DNA from: a virus
DNA: 32,592 nucleotides
IMG/VR virus record: IMGVR_UViG_3300047496_000074
Span: 1 to 32,592 of that record
Direction: 5' to 3' (one strand)
Shown in pieces: positions 22,313 to 30,916 of the stretch. The notes under the pieces are model-generated. The model worked only from the letters and a program-made list of their open reading frames with translations. It was not told the DNA's origin and did not search any database. Both the position numbers and the translations under genes were made by a program. Numbering within the stretch: the stretch's first letter is position 1; each line of letters begins with the position of its first letter.

Positions 22313-23653
22313 ATGGCCTTTGACCCATCACAATTCGGCGCGACTCCAGCAACGGGAGGCACCCCTGGTGGGTTTGACCCCAGTCAATTCGGTGCTACTC
22401 CTGTGCAACCAGCAGTCTCTAGCTCTCAACCAAAACAGTCTTTAGCAGACCAGATATGGAGTGGCCTCGCCGGTGGAGTTAAGGCTATAGGGAGTGTCAC
22501 AGGAGCCAACGCCGTAGGAGATTCCCTTGGTACTGCGGGCTTTGATGCAGGGCAAATTGTCCAAGGTAAAAATCCATTCACCAACCCCGCTAAAGTAGGT
22601 GGCGTCACCCAACCAGGACTCAACCCAGCGGCTAACGCACATCCACTACAAGAAGCTGGCGGGATTATCCAGGGCGGGGCGACGGTGGCTGGTCTCGGTG
22701 CCGCACCAGCAACCATCGGTGGGGCAATAGGAATAGGCGCTGGCGCTGGCGGTCTTAGTTCTGCTGGTAGCGCATTAGCCGGTGGCGCAGACGTTGGTTC
22801 AGCACTCAAACAGGGTGCTATAGGAGCTGCGGTTGGTGGTGGAACAGCGGGAGCAATCGCAGGGGCAGGTAAGGTTCTTTCAATGCTTCCTAACAGACTT
22901 GTACAAAGCGCACTTCCCAAGCTCGACCCAGATAATGTAGATGATGTATTGAATAATACAAAGCTCGGCACGATCAATGGCATGCTCCAAGATTCTAAGA
23001 CTGCCGTATCTGATGGGGGCAGCCAGATAGATGACATCCTGCACAGTGCACAATACGCAACAAATACAGGTAATGGGAATCAGGCTCTTACAGACGCGGC
23101 TTTGGCATTCCCACACTCAAACTACACAGCAGACGACGTGCTAGGCGCAGCGAAACAAGTGGTCCCAGGGTACGCGAAAACTCTCGACCAGATAAATGAT
23201 GGAACCGCTACGCTTGCAGATAAGAACGAAGTGCGTTCGGCTATAGACATGGCTACGAAGAAGATATTTACAGACTCGCCACAAGTATCTGCGACAAAGA
23301 CTCTAGCCGCCTCGCTCGCAAGTGAGCTACGAGATGAGGTGAAGACAACGGCACCGGAGACTCAGCCCGTCTTCGATGACTTGTCTAAAGAGCTTAATCT
23401 ACGCACGGCACTTGCCTCCGTAAGCAAGAAGCTAGGAACTAAATCACCGATAAATCTGTATTCGATAGTCTCTTTCCTGGCAGGCGGCCTACCAGCGGCT
23501 CTTGGTGAAGAGTTCGTACACAGTCCAGCTACGAGCATTGCTACTGCAAAAGCTGTTAACGCTGTAGCGCCAGTAGTAAGTAAACTGGCCTCACCATTGG
23601 GAACGCTAGCTGGTGGACTTACCGGCCAAAGCAGCTCCAAACCCAATCAGTAA
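22313..23653 (+). CDS. probable internal/ejection protein with Gly/Ala-rich membrane segment, 446 aa
   Basis: ATG 22313 lies one base after the previous TAG; the upstream in-frame start at 22175 overlaps the previous gene. The N-terminus has a near-perfect repeat, FDPSQFGATP twice (residues 3-12 and about 21-30). Residues about 115-190 are Gly/Ala-rich with small hydrophobics (IGGAIGIGAGAGGL, GAIGAAVGGGTAGAIAGAG), as in glycine-zipper helices that can insert into membranes. The rest is helical and charged. This resembles phage ejection proteins that form a DNA conduit through the host envelope. Function inferred. Confidence 0.5.
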   Translation: MAFDPSQFGATPATGGTPGGFDPSQFGATPVQPAVSSSQPKQSLADQIWSGLAGGVKAIGSVTGANAVGDSLGTAGFDAGQIVQGKNPFTNPAKVGGVTQPGLNPAANAHPLQEAGGIIQGGATVAGLGAAPATIGGAIGIGAGAGGLSSAGSALAGGADVGSALKQGAIGAAVGGGTAGAIAGAGKVLSMLPNRLVQSALPKLDPDNVDDVLNNTKLGTINGMLQDSKTAVSDGGSQIDDILHSAQYATNTGNGNQALTDAALAFPHSNYTADDVLGAAKQVVPGYAKTLDQINDGTATLADKNEVRSAIDMATKKIFTDSPQVSATKTLAASLASELRDEVKTTAPETQPVFDDLSKELNLRTALASVSKKLGTKSPINLYSIVSFLAGGLPAALGEEFVHSPATSIATAKAVNAVAPVVSKLASPLGTLAGGLTGQSSSKPNQ

Positions 23654-23691
23654 GCCTATGACTACTGCAAATATCATGGCTCGAATCTAAC

Positions 23692-26600
23692 ATGGATAAA
23701 CTAGAAAAGCAACTGGAGAAAGTAGAGGCCGTAATGAAGGCTATCGATGGCGATTTCGTCAGCGAGAGTGAGCTTGAGGATATTGTTGCGGTCATTGTTG
23801 CGGCTATAGAGACTAACGCCAAAGCCCAGGATAAGAGACTTGAGGATTGGAAACAGCAGGACGATATAGACGATGCCGAGATGTACGGTAAGTGCGAAAG
23901 TGAACTCAAGGCTCTACAGACCTCCCTAGAGGCTCAAATCGGCTCTATAGAGCGAGTAAGTAAGGCAGACGTACAGACCGCTATAGACCGTGCTATGGCC
24001 TCTGTACAGGCAATGAAAGGAGATAAAGGAGATAAGGGCGACCCAGGAATCGGCATAAAAGGAGATAAGGGCGACCCAGGCTCCCCAGATACTCCCGATC
24101 AAGTCGTACATAAAGTTAATCAGTCGCAGGCAGTAATTAAAAAAGAGCGCATTGAAGGTCTTATTGACCTGATGATGAATGTGGCGGCACAGGCGGCAGG
24201 AGCAGTCGGAACCACTACCAGTTTCTTCAACGGGCTAAGAGCTAAGAATCTCACTATAAATGGAGCAACGGCCACCCAGAGCGGTGATACTGTTTACCTC
24301 ACTGTCTCTGGTAGTGGCGGGTCTGGGACTGTGACTGAAGTGGATACTGGTTCAGGGCTTACAGGTGGTCCCATAACCACATCAGGCACCATAGCTCTCA
24401 ACTCTAAGCTCTCTCCTCTCGATACTCTGGGTACTCCAGGGCAGGCAGTACGAGTCAATGCAGGGCAGACCGCACTCGAATACTTCACTCTCGGTGGAGG
24501 GTCAGGGACGGTCACATCAGTCGCCTCGGCTGATAGCAGTGTCACGATAACTAACCCGACGACTACCCCAGACCTCTCGGTAGCCACATCACCGAAACTC
24601 ACCACGGCAAGGAACATAGATGGACAAGCATTTGATGGAACAGCGGCGATTACGGTCATCGCTCCAGGTACCCACGCAGCAACAAGCAAGGCTACCCCCG
24701 TGGATGCCGATGAGATGCCTATCGTAGACAGCGCAGCCTCCTATGTCCTCAAGAAGCTCACTTGGGCGAATGCTAAAGCGACACTCAAGACATATTTCGA
24801 TACTCTCTATGGAGCAGGGACAGTGACCGCAGTCTCTGTAGCGACTGCTAACGGGTTCAGCGGGAGCTCGAGCGGCGGAGCGACGCCAGCCTTGACCATC
24901 GTGGCTGGTGCTATTACTCCGACAAGCGTTAACAGCGTCGTACTGTCAGGCTCTACTACGCCCACTCTCGCAGTCACTGGCACAACTACTGTCTCAGGCT
25001 CAAATACTGGCGACCAAACTATCACGCTTACAGGTGCGGTCACAGGCTCGGGCACAGGTTCCTTCGCTACGACCATTGCAACACCAGGGACACTGACTGT
25101 CTCATCGTCTAATTCAACTGCGACTGCTCATACCCATGCGATAACCTCAAGTTCTGCTCCAGGTGCGGCAGCCTCGATCCTCGCCACGGACTCAAGTGGA
25201 ATCATCGGCTCGACAGGGACGAGGATTGTTAAAGGGTGGTTCACCGATCTTACCGCGACTAATGCTATCGCTGGCTCCATCACGGGCAACGCAGCGACAG
25301 TCACGACGAATGCGAACCTCACCGGCCCCGTCACTTCTTCAGGAAACGCAACAACGATTGCGAACAGCGTTAGTCTCCCAGGCTCGCCGACAACTACGAC
25401 CCAGACACCTTCAGATAACTCAACGAAAATAGCTACCACGGCATATGTTGACGCTGCTGTTCTTGGACAGAATTTCAAGGAAGCAGCGTTGGTGGCCACG
25501 ACAGCGAACCTTGTAGGAACGTACCTATCGGGGGTGTTCACCTATACAGCTACAGGAGTGGACACGATTGATGGTGTTGCTCTTGCCCTGGGAAATAGAG
25601 TACTTGTAAAGAATCAAACAACTACATTTCAGAACGGTATTTACACCGTCACCACCGCTGGAGCAATAGGTGTTGCAGGAGTGCTTACTCGCTCTTCTGA
25701 CGCAAATACATCAGGACAATTTAAAACGGGTGACTCCATTTTCGTTACTTCGGGTACTGCGAACAGTGCAACTACATGGGCATACACGGGCGTTGATTCA
25801 CCAACAATTGGTACGGACGCAATTACTTATGCTCAGGTGGCAGGACAGGGTTCGTTCTCGGCGGGGAACGGTATTGCTATCACAGGAAATTCCATCGCCA
25901 TTGATACAAGCATCACGGTAGACAAGACCACAGCGCAGACACTCTCGAACAAGACATTGTCGGGCGCAGCGATAAGTGGTGCGCTCACAGGCACAGGCGC
26001 GTATGTGCCAACTTCTCTGCTCAATTCGGGCACTGGTGCCTCTTCGACGACATTCTGGCGTGGAGATGGTAGCTGGGCTACTCCTGCGGGTTCAGGCACC
26101 GTGAACTCAGGCACGGCAGGACAGCTCGCCTACTACGCAAGCTCAACGACCGCCGTAAGCGGGAATGCGGACGCGACCATATCGAACGGCGCACTCACTC
26201 TTGGTGTGGGGGGTTCTGTTCTAGGTCAGCTCCTCCTTGCGAATACAACTTCAGGGGCGACAACCCTAAGTCCAGGGGCAAGCGCGGGGGGGACATTGAC
26301 GCTCCCCGCAGGAACCGACACCCTCATCGGCAAGGCAACCACAGATACCCTCACCAACAAGACATACGACACCGCGGGCACAGGCAATACTCTCAAAATC
26401 AACGGTACAGGTGTCTCGGCTGTCGTAGGCTCTGGTTCGGTGGTGCTTTCCTCAAATGCTCCTGCGACAGCTCCTGCTGCCTCTACCATCGCCGAATGGG
26501 ACGCGAACAAGAACCTCTCCGCAAATGCCTTTATAGAAGGGTTCACCACGACTGCAACGGCCGCAGGGACGACCACGATGACGATTGCGGATACCCAAAC

Positions 26601-27900
26601 ACAGGTATGGACAGGTTCATCTACGCAGACGGTCAAACTCCCGACTACTTCAGTCGCCCAGGGCGCGCAGTACACCATCATAAACCAGAGTACGGCGGCA
26701 GTAACCGTGCAGTCTTCAGGCGCGAACACGATTACCATTCTCGCCGCAGGCACCTCGGCGCAATTCACGGCAGTGGTCGCAACTCCTACCACAGCCACAA
26801 ACTGGACCGCGCAATACTTTGGAGACGTGGTCGCAAGCGGCAAGTCTCTTACCGTATCGAACAGCCTAACGCTCGCGGGAACGGACGCGACAACGATGAC
26901 GTTCCCTGCATCTTCTACGACGGTTGCTGGGCTCGGTACGACCCAGACGTTTACCGGCATACAGACGCTCTCGCCTACCGCCCGTTCTTCTGGCACGACT
27001 CCGTACTTCAACATAAATATTCCTGCCGATACCAGTATAACTGCTGCTACGGAAGGGATAGGCTTACGCACTACGACGGCAACACGCACCTGGGCGACGA
27101 CAGGAACAGTCGCACTCCAACGTGAAAACTACTTTGCGGGGCCTACGTATGCTTCAGCTAGCGCTTCGCAGACGTTCACGGATGCTACGACGATGTACAT
27201 TGATAAGCCGATTCAAGGTACAAATGCCATCTTCACCCGTGCTCATTCACTCACCATAGTGGACTCGACGAGTGCATCTTCAGCAATCACTGGCGGTTTC
27301 GTAATCGCAACTACCCTTGGCACCTCAGCCACTTCAGTAGGCATCGGCGGAGGCAATATAAACGCAGGAGGTACGCTTACGGTAGGTGGCCATGTCACGC
27401 TCGAAGGTGTCACTTCGACCGGTGCGACAGGCACGGGGAACCTAGTATTTGCCACTTCCCCCACTCTTACTACGCCGACTATAGGTGCAGCGGTAGGAAC
27501 GTCGTTGACTCTTTCTTCGCCAAACACCACATCCACAGATGTGCCGAATCTCTCTAATACCGCGACCTTCACCAATAAGCGAATCACTCGCCGTACCACA
27601 ACGGTTACTCAAAGCGCGACACCAACCATTAACAGCGACAATATGGATGTCGCTTCTATCACGGGACTTGCACAGGCAATAACGTCAATGACGACTAATC
27701 TTACCGGTACTCCTGTCCAAAACGATTTCCTTGAGGTGCAGATTACCGACAACGGGACGGCAAGGGCCATAACCTGGGGCGCATCGTTCTCTAATGGTGG
27801 TCTGGTGAACCTCCCGACTACTACGGTGATAAGCACTAAATTGCGTGTTCTCCTAGAATGGGACTCGACGACAAAATGGACGTGCGTCGCGGTAGCATGA
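23692..27900 (+). CDS. long tail fibre protein, 1402 aa, with collagen-like segment
   Basis: The main fibre. Residues 1-100 are a charged coiled coil (MDKLEKQLEKVEAVMKAIDG). A collagen-like Gly-x-y stretch follows at about 110-131 (GDKGDKGDPGIGIKGDKGDP), which would form a triple helix at the virion end. The remainder is a Thr/Ser/Gly beta-repeat shaft with recurring units such as GSGTVT and a known fibre module around residues 595-700 (ATTAYVDAAVLGQNFKEAAL, LVKNQTTTFQNGIYTVTTAG). The C-terminus is a compact beta domain. A trimeric host-binding fibre is expected. It is the longest gene in the window and has no chaperone gene next to it. Confidence 0.85.
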   Translation: MDKLEKQLEKVEAVMKAIDGDFVSESELEDIVAVIVAAIETNAKAQDKRLEDWKQQDDIDDAEMYGKCESELKALQTSLEAQIGSIERVSKADVQTAIDRAMASVQAMKGDKGDKGDPGIGIKGDKGDPGSPDTPDQVVHKVNQSQAVIKKERIEGLIDLMMNVAAQAAGAVGTTTSFFNGLRAKNLTINGATATQSGDTVYLTVSGSGGSGTVTEVDTGSGLTGGPITTSGTIALNSKLSPLDTLGTPGQAVRVNAGQTALEYFTLGGGSGTVTSVASADSSVTITNPTTTPDLSVATSPKLTTARNIDGQAFDGTAAITVIAPGTHAATSKATPVDADEMPIVDSAASYVLKKLTWANAKATLKTYFDTLYGAGTVTAVSVATANGFSGSSSGGATPALTIVAGAITPTSVNSVVLSGSTTPTLAVTGTTTVSGSNTGDQTITLTGAVTGSGTGSFATTIATPGTLTVSSSNSTATAHTHAITSSSAPGAAASILATDSSGIIGSTGTRIVKGWFTDLTATNAIAGSITGNAATVTTNANLTGPVTSSGNATTIANSVSLPGSPTTTTQTPSDNSTKIATTAYVDAAVLGQNFKEAALVATTANLVGTYLSGVFTYTATGVDTIDGVALALGNRVLVKNQTTTFQNGIYTVTTAGAIGVAGVLTRSSDANTSGQFKTGDSIFVTSGTANSATTWAYTGVDSPTIGTDAITYAQVAGQGSFSAGNGIAITGNSIAIDTSITVDKTTAQTLSNKTLSGAAISGALTGTGAYVPTSLLNSGTGASSTTFWRGDGSWATPAGSGTVNSGTAGQLAYYASSTTAVSGNADATISNGALTLGVGGSVLGQLLLANTTSGATTLSPGASAGGTLTLPAGTDTLIGKATTDTLTNKTYDTAGTGNTLKINGTGVSAVVGSGSVVLSSNAPATAPAASTIAEWDANKNLSANAFIEGFTTTATAAGTTTMTIADTQTQVWTGSSTQTVKLPTTSVAQGAQYTIINQSTAAVTVQSSGANTITILAAGTSAQFTAVVATPTTATNWTAQYFGDVVASGKSLTVSNSLTLAGTDATTMTFPASSTTVAGLGTTQTFTGIQTLSPTARSSGTTPYFNINIPADTSITAATEGIGLRTTTATRTWATTGTVALQRENYFAGPTYASASASQTFTDATTMYIDKPIQGTNAIFTRAHSLTIVDSTSASSAITGGFVIATTLGTSATSVGIGGGNINAGGTLTVGGHVTLEGVTSTGATGTGNLVFATSPTLTTPTIGAAVGTSLTLSSPNTTSTDVPNLSNTATFTNKRITRRTTTVTQSATPTINSDNMDVASITGLAQAITSMTTNLTGTPVQNDFLEVQITDNGTARAITWGASFSNGGLVNLPTTTVISTKLRVLLEWDSTTKWTCVAVA
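24019..24087 (+). repeat. collagen-like coding repeat in the long fibre
   Basis: Near-identical units of GGAGATAAGGGCGACCCAGG occur twice (near 24027-24050 and 24061-24080). They encode G-D-K-G-D-P type triplets interrupted by a GIGIK segment. This is the triple-helix-forming part of the fibre. Confidence 0.7.
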
Positions 27901-27915
27901 TGTATTAGCCTAATA

Positions 27916-28932
27916 ATGAATTATATGAAACCGAAGATGAGGAGGAGAGTAAAGGCAGGAATAGACTTCGAGTGGTCAAAGTCTCTGTGGACACATAACG
28001 TCTTCCGTGTGTTTGAGTTACTCTTCGGAGCTCCTATCGGAATACGGGCGAGTGTAACGAGTTTCCCTGACGGGAAGGGAGGCTCTTTGCAGTACGCCCA
28101 TACTTTCGAGGCAGCCATTGCTCTTATGGAAGTAGAGTTGCGTCGTCGGTTTAAGAAATTGAACCCAACTACTTGGTTTGAGGGCGTGCGCATATATGTG
28201 CCCCAGATGGCGACTTCTGGCCTGCCGTTGCCGAGTTCTCCTTGGATTTTTGCTATCGCGTTTGATAACTTTGCTTCCTCGGCTTCTGGTGCCAACGTAA
28301 GCAGTCTTACGTACACACACGTGTGTACAGGAAGCAATCTCACGCTCGTCGCCCTTGTAGTTAAGGGAACGAATACGGCACCGACGGCGAATACCTATAA
28401 TTCTGTGGCAATGACTGCGGGCCCATTCATCGCTGGCGGCCTCGATAGTACTGGCAACTCCCGTAACTGGAGCGGTGTTTTCTATGCGGCATCCGCGCCT
28501 TCAGGGAGCCATTCGGTTGCCTACACTATAGGTACGACAACCGCGCTTAACGGCGCGAGTATCTCGCTCACAGGCACAAACGCATCGCCTGCTGGCGGCT
28601 CCAATACGCAGAGGAACACATCGAACGTAACCAGTTCTTCGACCACGGTTACCACTACAGGTGCCAACTCTGTCATCGTGGACTTCCTTGTGTTGAATGA
28701 GGACTGGACGACCACAACAGCAACAGGCTCTGGTCAGACTATACGAGGACACCAGAATGATACATCGTTCACTGGCTGGGGTATGGGTGGTAGCACAATG
28801 ACCACGACGACTGCGGGCAGCTACACCCCAGGGTACACATTCGTGTCAAGCATCTCTAATGAACTTGCGCTTGAGATACTTGCCGCCGCGACTGCGGTAA
28901 ATAGCGGGTTCTTTTTAGCTACGGCCGTATAA
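27916..28932 (+). CDS. tail fibre/tip-associated protein, 338 aa
   Basis: The N-terminal about 90 residues are basic and alpha/beta (MRRRVKAGIDFEWSKSLWTH, RRRFKKLNPTTWFEG). The remaining about 240 residues are beta-rich and Thr/Ser/Gly/Asn-rich (NTAPTANTYNSVAMTAGPFI, STTVTTTGANSVIVDFLVL), like a secreted or virion-surface sandwich domain. An internal ATG at 27925 is an alternative start. Together with the preceding fibre it may form the receptor-binding tip, perhaps as a fused carbohydrate-binding-like module. Specific family not recognised. Confidence 0.55.
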   Translation: MNYMKPKMRRRVKAGIDFEWSKSLWTHNVFRVFELLFGAPIGIRASVTSFPDGKGGSLQYAHTFEAAIALMEVELRRRFKKLNPTTWFEGVRIYVPQMATSGLPLPSSPWIFAIAFDNFASSASGANVSSLTYTHVCTGSNLTLVALVVKGTNTAPTANTYNSVAMTAGPFIAGGLDSTGNSRNWSGVFYAASAPSGSHSVAYTIGTTTALNGASISLTGTNASPAGGSNTQRNTSNVTSSSTTVTTTGANSVIVDFLVLNEDWTTTTATGSGQTIRGHQNDTSFTGWGMGGSTMTTTTAGSYTPGYTFVSSISNELALEILAAATAVNSGFFLATAV

Positions 28933-28933
28933 C

Positions 28934-29080
28934 ATGTCCTATCTACTTCTCATCGGTGCAGCCTCTGGGAGCAACAGCGGAGTATTCACCTGGAACTCTG
29001 GTGCACTTATTGGCATGCAGTCGATGTCGTTCGCGCCTGTCCCGCAATCTCAAAACAGCAACTTCCTAGCCTTCATTTAG
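28934..29080 (+). CDS. hypothetical 48-aa protein
   Basis: ATG 28934 follows the previous TAA after one base. The 48-aa product begins MSYLLLIGAASGSNSGVFTW and ends SFAPVPQSQNSNFLAFI. The short hydrophobic start is followed by a Ser/Asn/Gly-rich stretch. It could be a small fibre or lysis-associated peptide. It is supported by the stop-N-ATG junction and by filling the gap to the next gene almost exactly (two bases before ATG 29083). Confidence 0.45.
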   Translation: MSYLLLIGAASGSNSGVFTWNSGALIGMQSMSFAPVPQSQNSNFLAFI

Positions 29081-29082
29081 AT

Positions 29083-29580
29083 ATGGAAGACCACGAGATT
29101 GTAGCCAATGCGAACGAGACAGCGGCGAAGGTAGTACACGACGCCAAGAACGCCGCTCAAGCGGTGATGTCTACCGCAGAAAAGACCGCCCACGAGATTA
29201 TCGAGAACGCGAACACCAACCCTACGAACGCGGAACTCAAAGACCTCTTCGAGCTTCATGCAGAGAGCGATAGGGAGTTCCAAGACCGACAGAATAAGGT
29301 AAATGACGAAGCCTCAAGGAGCCGTACCCTTATCCACGAGCGGCTCGACGAACTGCCGACCAAGGAGGATATGGCAGCGCTCGCCACTAAGAATGATGTT
29401 GCCGAGCTGAAGCAGGTACTGAAAGCGGTACGTGTCGGCACGGGCATCTTCAGCTACAGTTTTAATAATGCGGCCAAGATAGGGTCATTTGTCCTCTTCC
29501 TCATTGCCATCTACGGCATCATCAAGTTCGGAATCTTCGGAGCAGTGAGGTGGTTCTTCAAGCTAATAAGCGGAAACTAA
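29083..29580 (+). CDS. coiled-coil protein with C-terminal membrane helix, 165 aa
   Basis: Residues about 1-125 are strongly helical and charged with repeated AA/EK/D patterns (NANETAAKVVHDAKNAAQAV, KNDVAELKQVLKAV). Residues about 133-155 form a single membrane helix (SFVLFLIAIYGIIKFGIFGA), followed by a short basic tail. This architecture is like some phage lysis-associated or spanin-like membrane proteins, and also like host-envelope anchors. It sits just before the endolysin, so a lysis role is reasonable but unproven. Confidence 0.6.
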   Translation: MEDHEIVANANETAAKVVHDAKNAAQAVMSTAEKTAHEIIENANTNPTNAELKDLFELHAESDREFQDRQNKVNDEASRSRTLIHERLDELPTKEDMAALATKNDVAELKQVLKAVRVGTGIFSYSFNNAAKIGSFVLFLIAIYGIIKFGIFGAVRWFFKLISGN

Positions 29581-29581
29581 T

Positions 29582-29677
29582 ATGCGTCAAGGACTCAACC
29601 CAGTCAGACCATCGAGGAAGGATTACAGGCTCTTGCGAAGAAAGTATTTCATTAGCACTATCTTACCACAACGCTAA
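29582..29677 (+). CDS. small basic peptide, 31 aa
   Basis: ATG 29582 follows the previous TAA after one base and the frame ends at TAA 29675-29677. The 31-aa product is highly basic (RPSRKDYRLLRRKYFISTIL) with no membrane helix long enough to span. Junction spacing supports it, but length makes this uncertain. It lies between the coiled-coil membrane gene and the endolysin. Confidence 0.4.
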   Translation: MRQGLNPVRPSRKDYRLLRRKYFISTILPQR

Positions 29678-29688
29678 ATAAAATCAAT

Positions 29689-30420
29689 ATGAAGTTAACA
29701 CCTCCATTTCCCCTCTCGACGATAGATAACGGTTTCGGGCCATCAACCAGCCCTGCGGTGAATGCGTATTATGAGTCTTTAGGGCTGAAAGGACACCCTG
29801 GAGTTGACTATGACGTTCCGTGGGGCACCAACATACCCGCTGCAAGCCCCTGTACGGTCTCTGCGCTGTTGTCTGAGGGTAATCCCAACCTTATGGCCTT
29901 TCGTGCCGTAAACACGATTGTAGAGGCTCCAGAGGGCTGCTACGAGGTGCAGTACGGCCATGTGAATACTATGTATGTGAAGGTGGGGGATATCCTGAAG
30001 ACTGGAGACTTGGTAGCTACCGTAGGGAATACGGGAGATGTCTTTGAGTGTTCTGCGGGAAAGTGCGTAGAGGTAACTGCCGCGCAAAAGAGTGCGGGGA
30101 GCCATCTCGGTTCCCACCTCCATTTCCAAGTCCGTGTACTGAATAAAGTACCTGCCGACCAGCCGAATGTCGCTGGAATCCATTACTTGAACGATGGGGT
30201 CGGCGAACTCATACTCAACGGCTTCAAGTACCAGATACAGAACTATGACAACGGCGAGAACGGCTGCGTTGACCCAGCCATCTTCTTCCCAGGCGGCCTA
30301 GAAGATGTAGTCAAGGCAGAGGTCGCCGTTGATAACGCCACCACTGACCCTTCGGTTAAAGCATCTCTTGAAAAGGAGATTGCCGAAGGAGTGGAAAAGA
30401 TTACTGGAATAACTATCTAA
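29689..30420 (+). CDS. endolysin, M23-family metallopeptidase
   Basis: 243-aa zinc peptidase that should cut peptidoglycan cross-bridges to release progeny. The M23 signature is complete: HPGVD (His36, Asp40) for the first zinc ligands, YGHV with His91, and HLHF (His143, His145) for the catalytic/zinc histidines. No signal peptide is visible, so export through a holin is expected. The C-terminal about 60 residues (about 180-243) are helical and acidic (AEVAVDNATTDPSVKASLEK), perhaps a wall-binding or regulatory tail. The holin candidate follows after two bases. An A-rich leader (AAATAAAATCAAT) precedes the ATG. Confidence 0.88.
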   Translation: MKLTPPFPLSTIDNGFGPSTSPAVNAYYESLGLKGHPGVDYDVPWGTNIPAASPCTVSALLSEGNPNLMAFRAVNTIVEAPEGCYEVQYGHVNTMYVKVGDILKTGDLVATVGNTGDVFECSAGKCVEVTAAQKSAGSHLGSHLHFQVRVLNKVPADQPNVAGIHYLNDGVGELILNGFKYQIQNYDNGENGCVDPAIFFPGGLEDVVKAEVAVDNATTDPSVKASLEKEIAEGVEKITGITI

Positions 30421-30422
30421 TT

Positions 30423-30608
30423 ATGAACTACTCATTACTTCGTTCTAGGACGTTCTGGACTATCATGGCTACGCTTATCGTCTCTGGCGGTAACGCCGTC
30501 TCGCCGCTCATCCCTGCCGATATGGAGCTGTTGTTACAAGCTATCCTATCCGCTATAGCCGCGTACTTCCATCTCCAGACTGCACAAGCGGGGAACGTCT
30601 CAAACTAA
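30423..30608 (+). CDS. holin candidate, 61 aa
   Basis: The 61-aa product has a short basic N-terminus (MNYSLLRSRTFW). Two hydrophobic segments follow (about 13-30, TIMATLIVSGGNAVSPLI, and about 34-52, MELLLQAILSAIAAYFHL), with a polar tail. Small size, two predicted membrane helices and position directly after the endolysin fit a class II-like holin that would release it. No dual-start motif is obvious. It is the last gene before the rightward terminator. Confidence 0.65.
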   Translation: MNYSLLRSRTFWTIMATLIVSGGNAVSPLIPADMELLLQAILSAIAAYFHLQTAQAGNVSN

Positions 30609-30632
30609 GATCCATTAAAAGAAACTAAGACG

Positions 30633-30658
30633 ACGCCCGCCTTTATTTCGGCGGGTGT
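30633..30658 (+). terminator. terminator hairpin ending the late operon
   Basis: ACGCCCGCC (30633-30641) pairs with GGCGGGTGT (30650-30658) over 9 bp, one of them G-T, with loop TTTATTTC. Only a weak T run follows (TTCGCG), but the stem is strong. It lies 24 bases after the holin stop and should close rightward late transcription. The complementary strand has a similar stem. Confidence 0.6.
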
Positions 30659-30756
30659 TCGCGTACCAGAGTTGGAGAATGAAAATGCATTACCATCACG
30701 CGGGTTTGGTAGTACGCAGTTAGTTCGTCGTCTACCAGAACACTAGCATAGGAAAA

Positions 30757-30786
30757 GCGGGGTGCTGAAAGTTATCAACACCCCGC
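30757..30786 (-). terminator. terminator for the leftward gene block
   Basis: GCGGGGTG (30757-30764) and CACCCCGC (30779-30786) are perfectly complementary. Read on the minus strand, the 3' arm is followed by TTTTCC, the right arrangement for an intrinsic terminator of transcripts coming from the right. Inner TGA/TCA pairs extend the stem across a mismatch. Confidence 0.7.
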
Positions 30787-30847
30787 CTCACTAGCCTAAC
30801 GCAGGCGGTAGCTCTGCGTAGTAGATATGAATCGCCTCCCTTCGGGT

Positions 30848-30916
30848 TGGTCACGGGCAGGAGGGCTCGAACTCCTTGGTCGGTACTGGTTTTCTCGACC
30901 AGCGCCAGCACCCGTG
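30848..30916 (-). other. tRNA-like element with CCA end, lacking a D arm
   Basis: Minus strand 5' to 3': CACGGGT (30916-30910) pairs with GCCCGTG (30858-30852), a 7-bp acceptor-like stem with one G-T pair, followed by A and an encoded CCA (30850-30848). A CTGGT/ACCAG stem with a 7-base loop follows, then AGGAG-TTCGAGCC-CTCCT, a T-arm-like hairpin with an 8-base loop containing TTCGAG. Only about 7 bases remain where the D arm should be, and position 33 is G rather than U. So it is not a standard tRNA; it could be degenerate, a mimic, or chance. Confidence 0.3.

Larger units (their letters stand above)
30609..30916. other. convergent intergenic region (308 bp)
   Basis: Gene-free on both strands as far as I can support. 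It holds the rightward terminator (30633-30658), a perfect minus-strand terminator (30757-30786) and a tRNA-like sequence on the minus strand (30848-30916). The plus-strand frame beginning at 30827 is a shadow of the minus gene. Confidence 0.55.

Noticed and set aside
26226-27089. 287-aa Val-rich frame on the minus strand
   Set aside because: Antisense of the Thr/Ser-rich fibre repeats.
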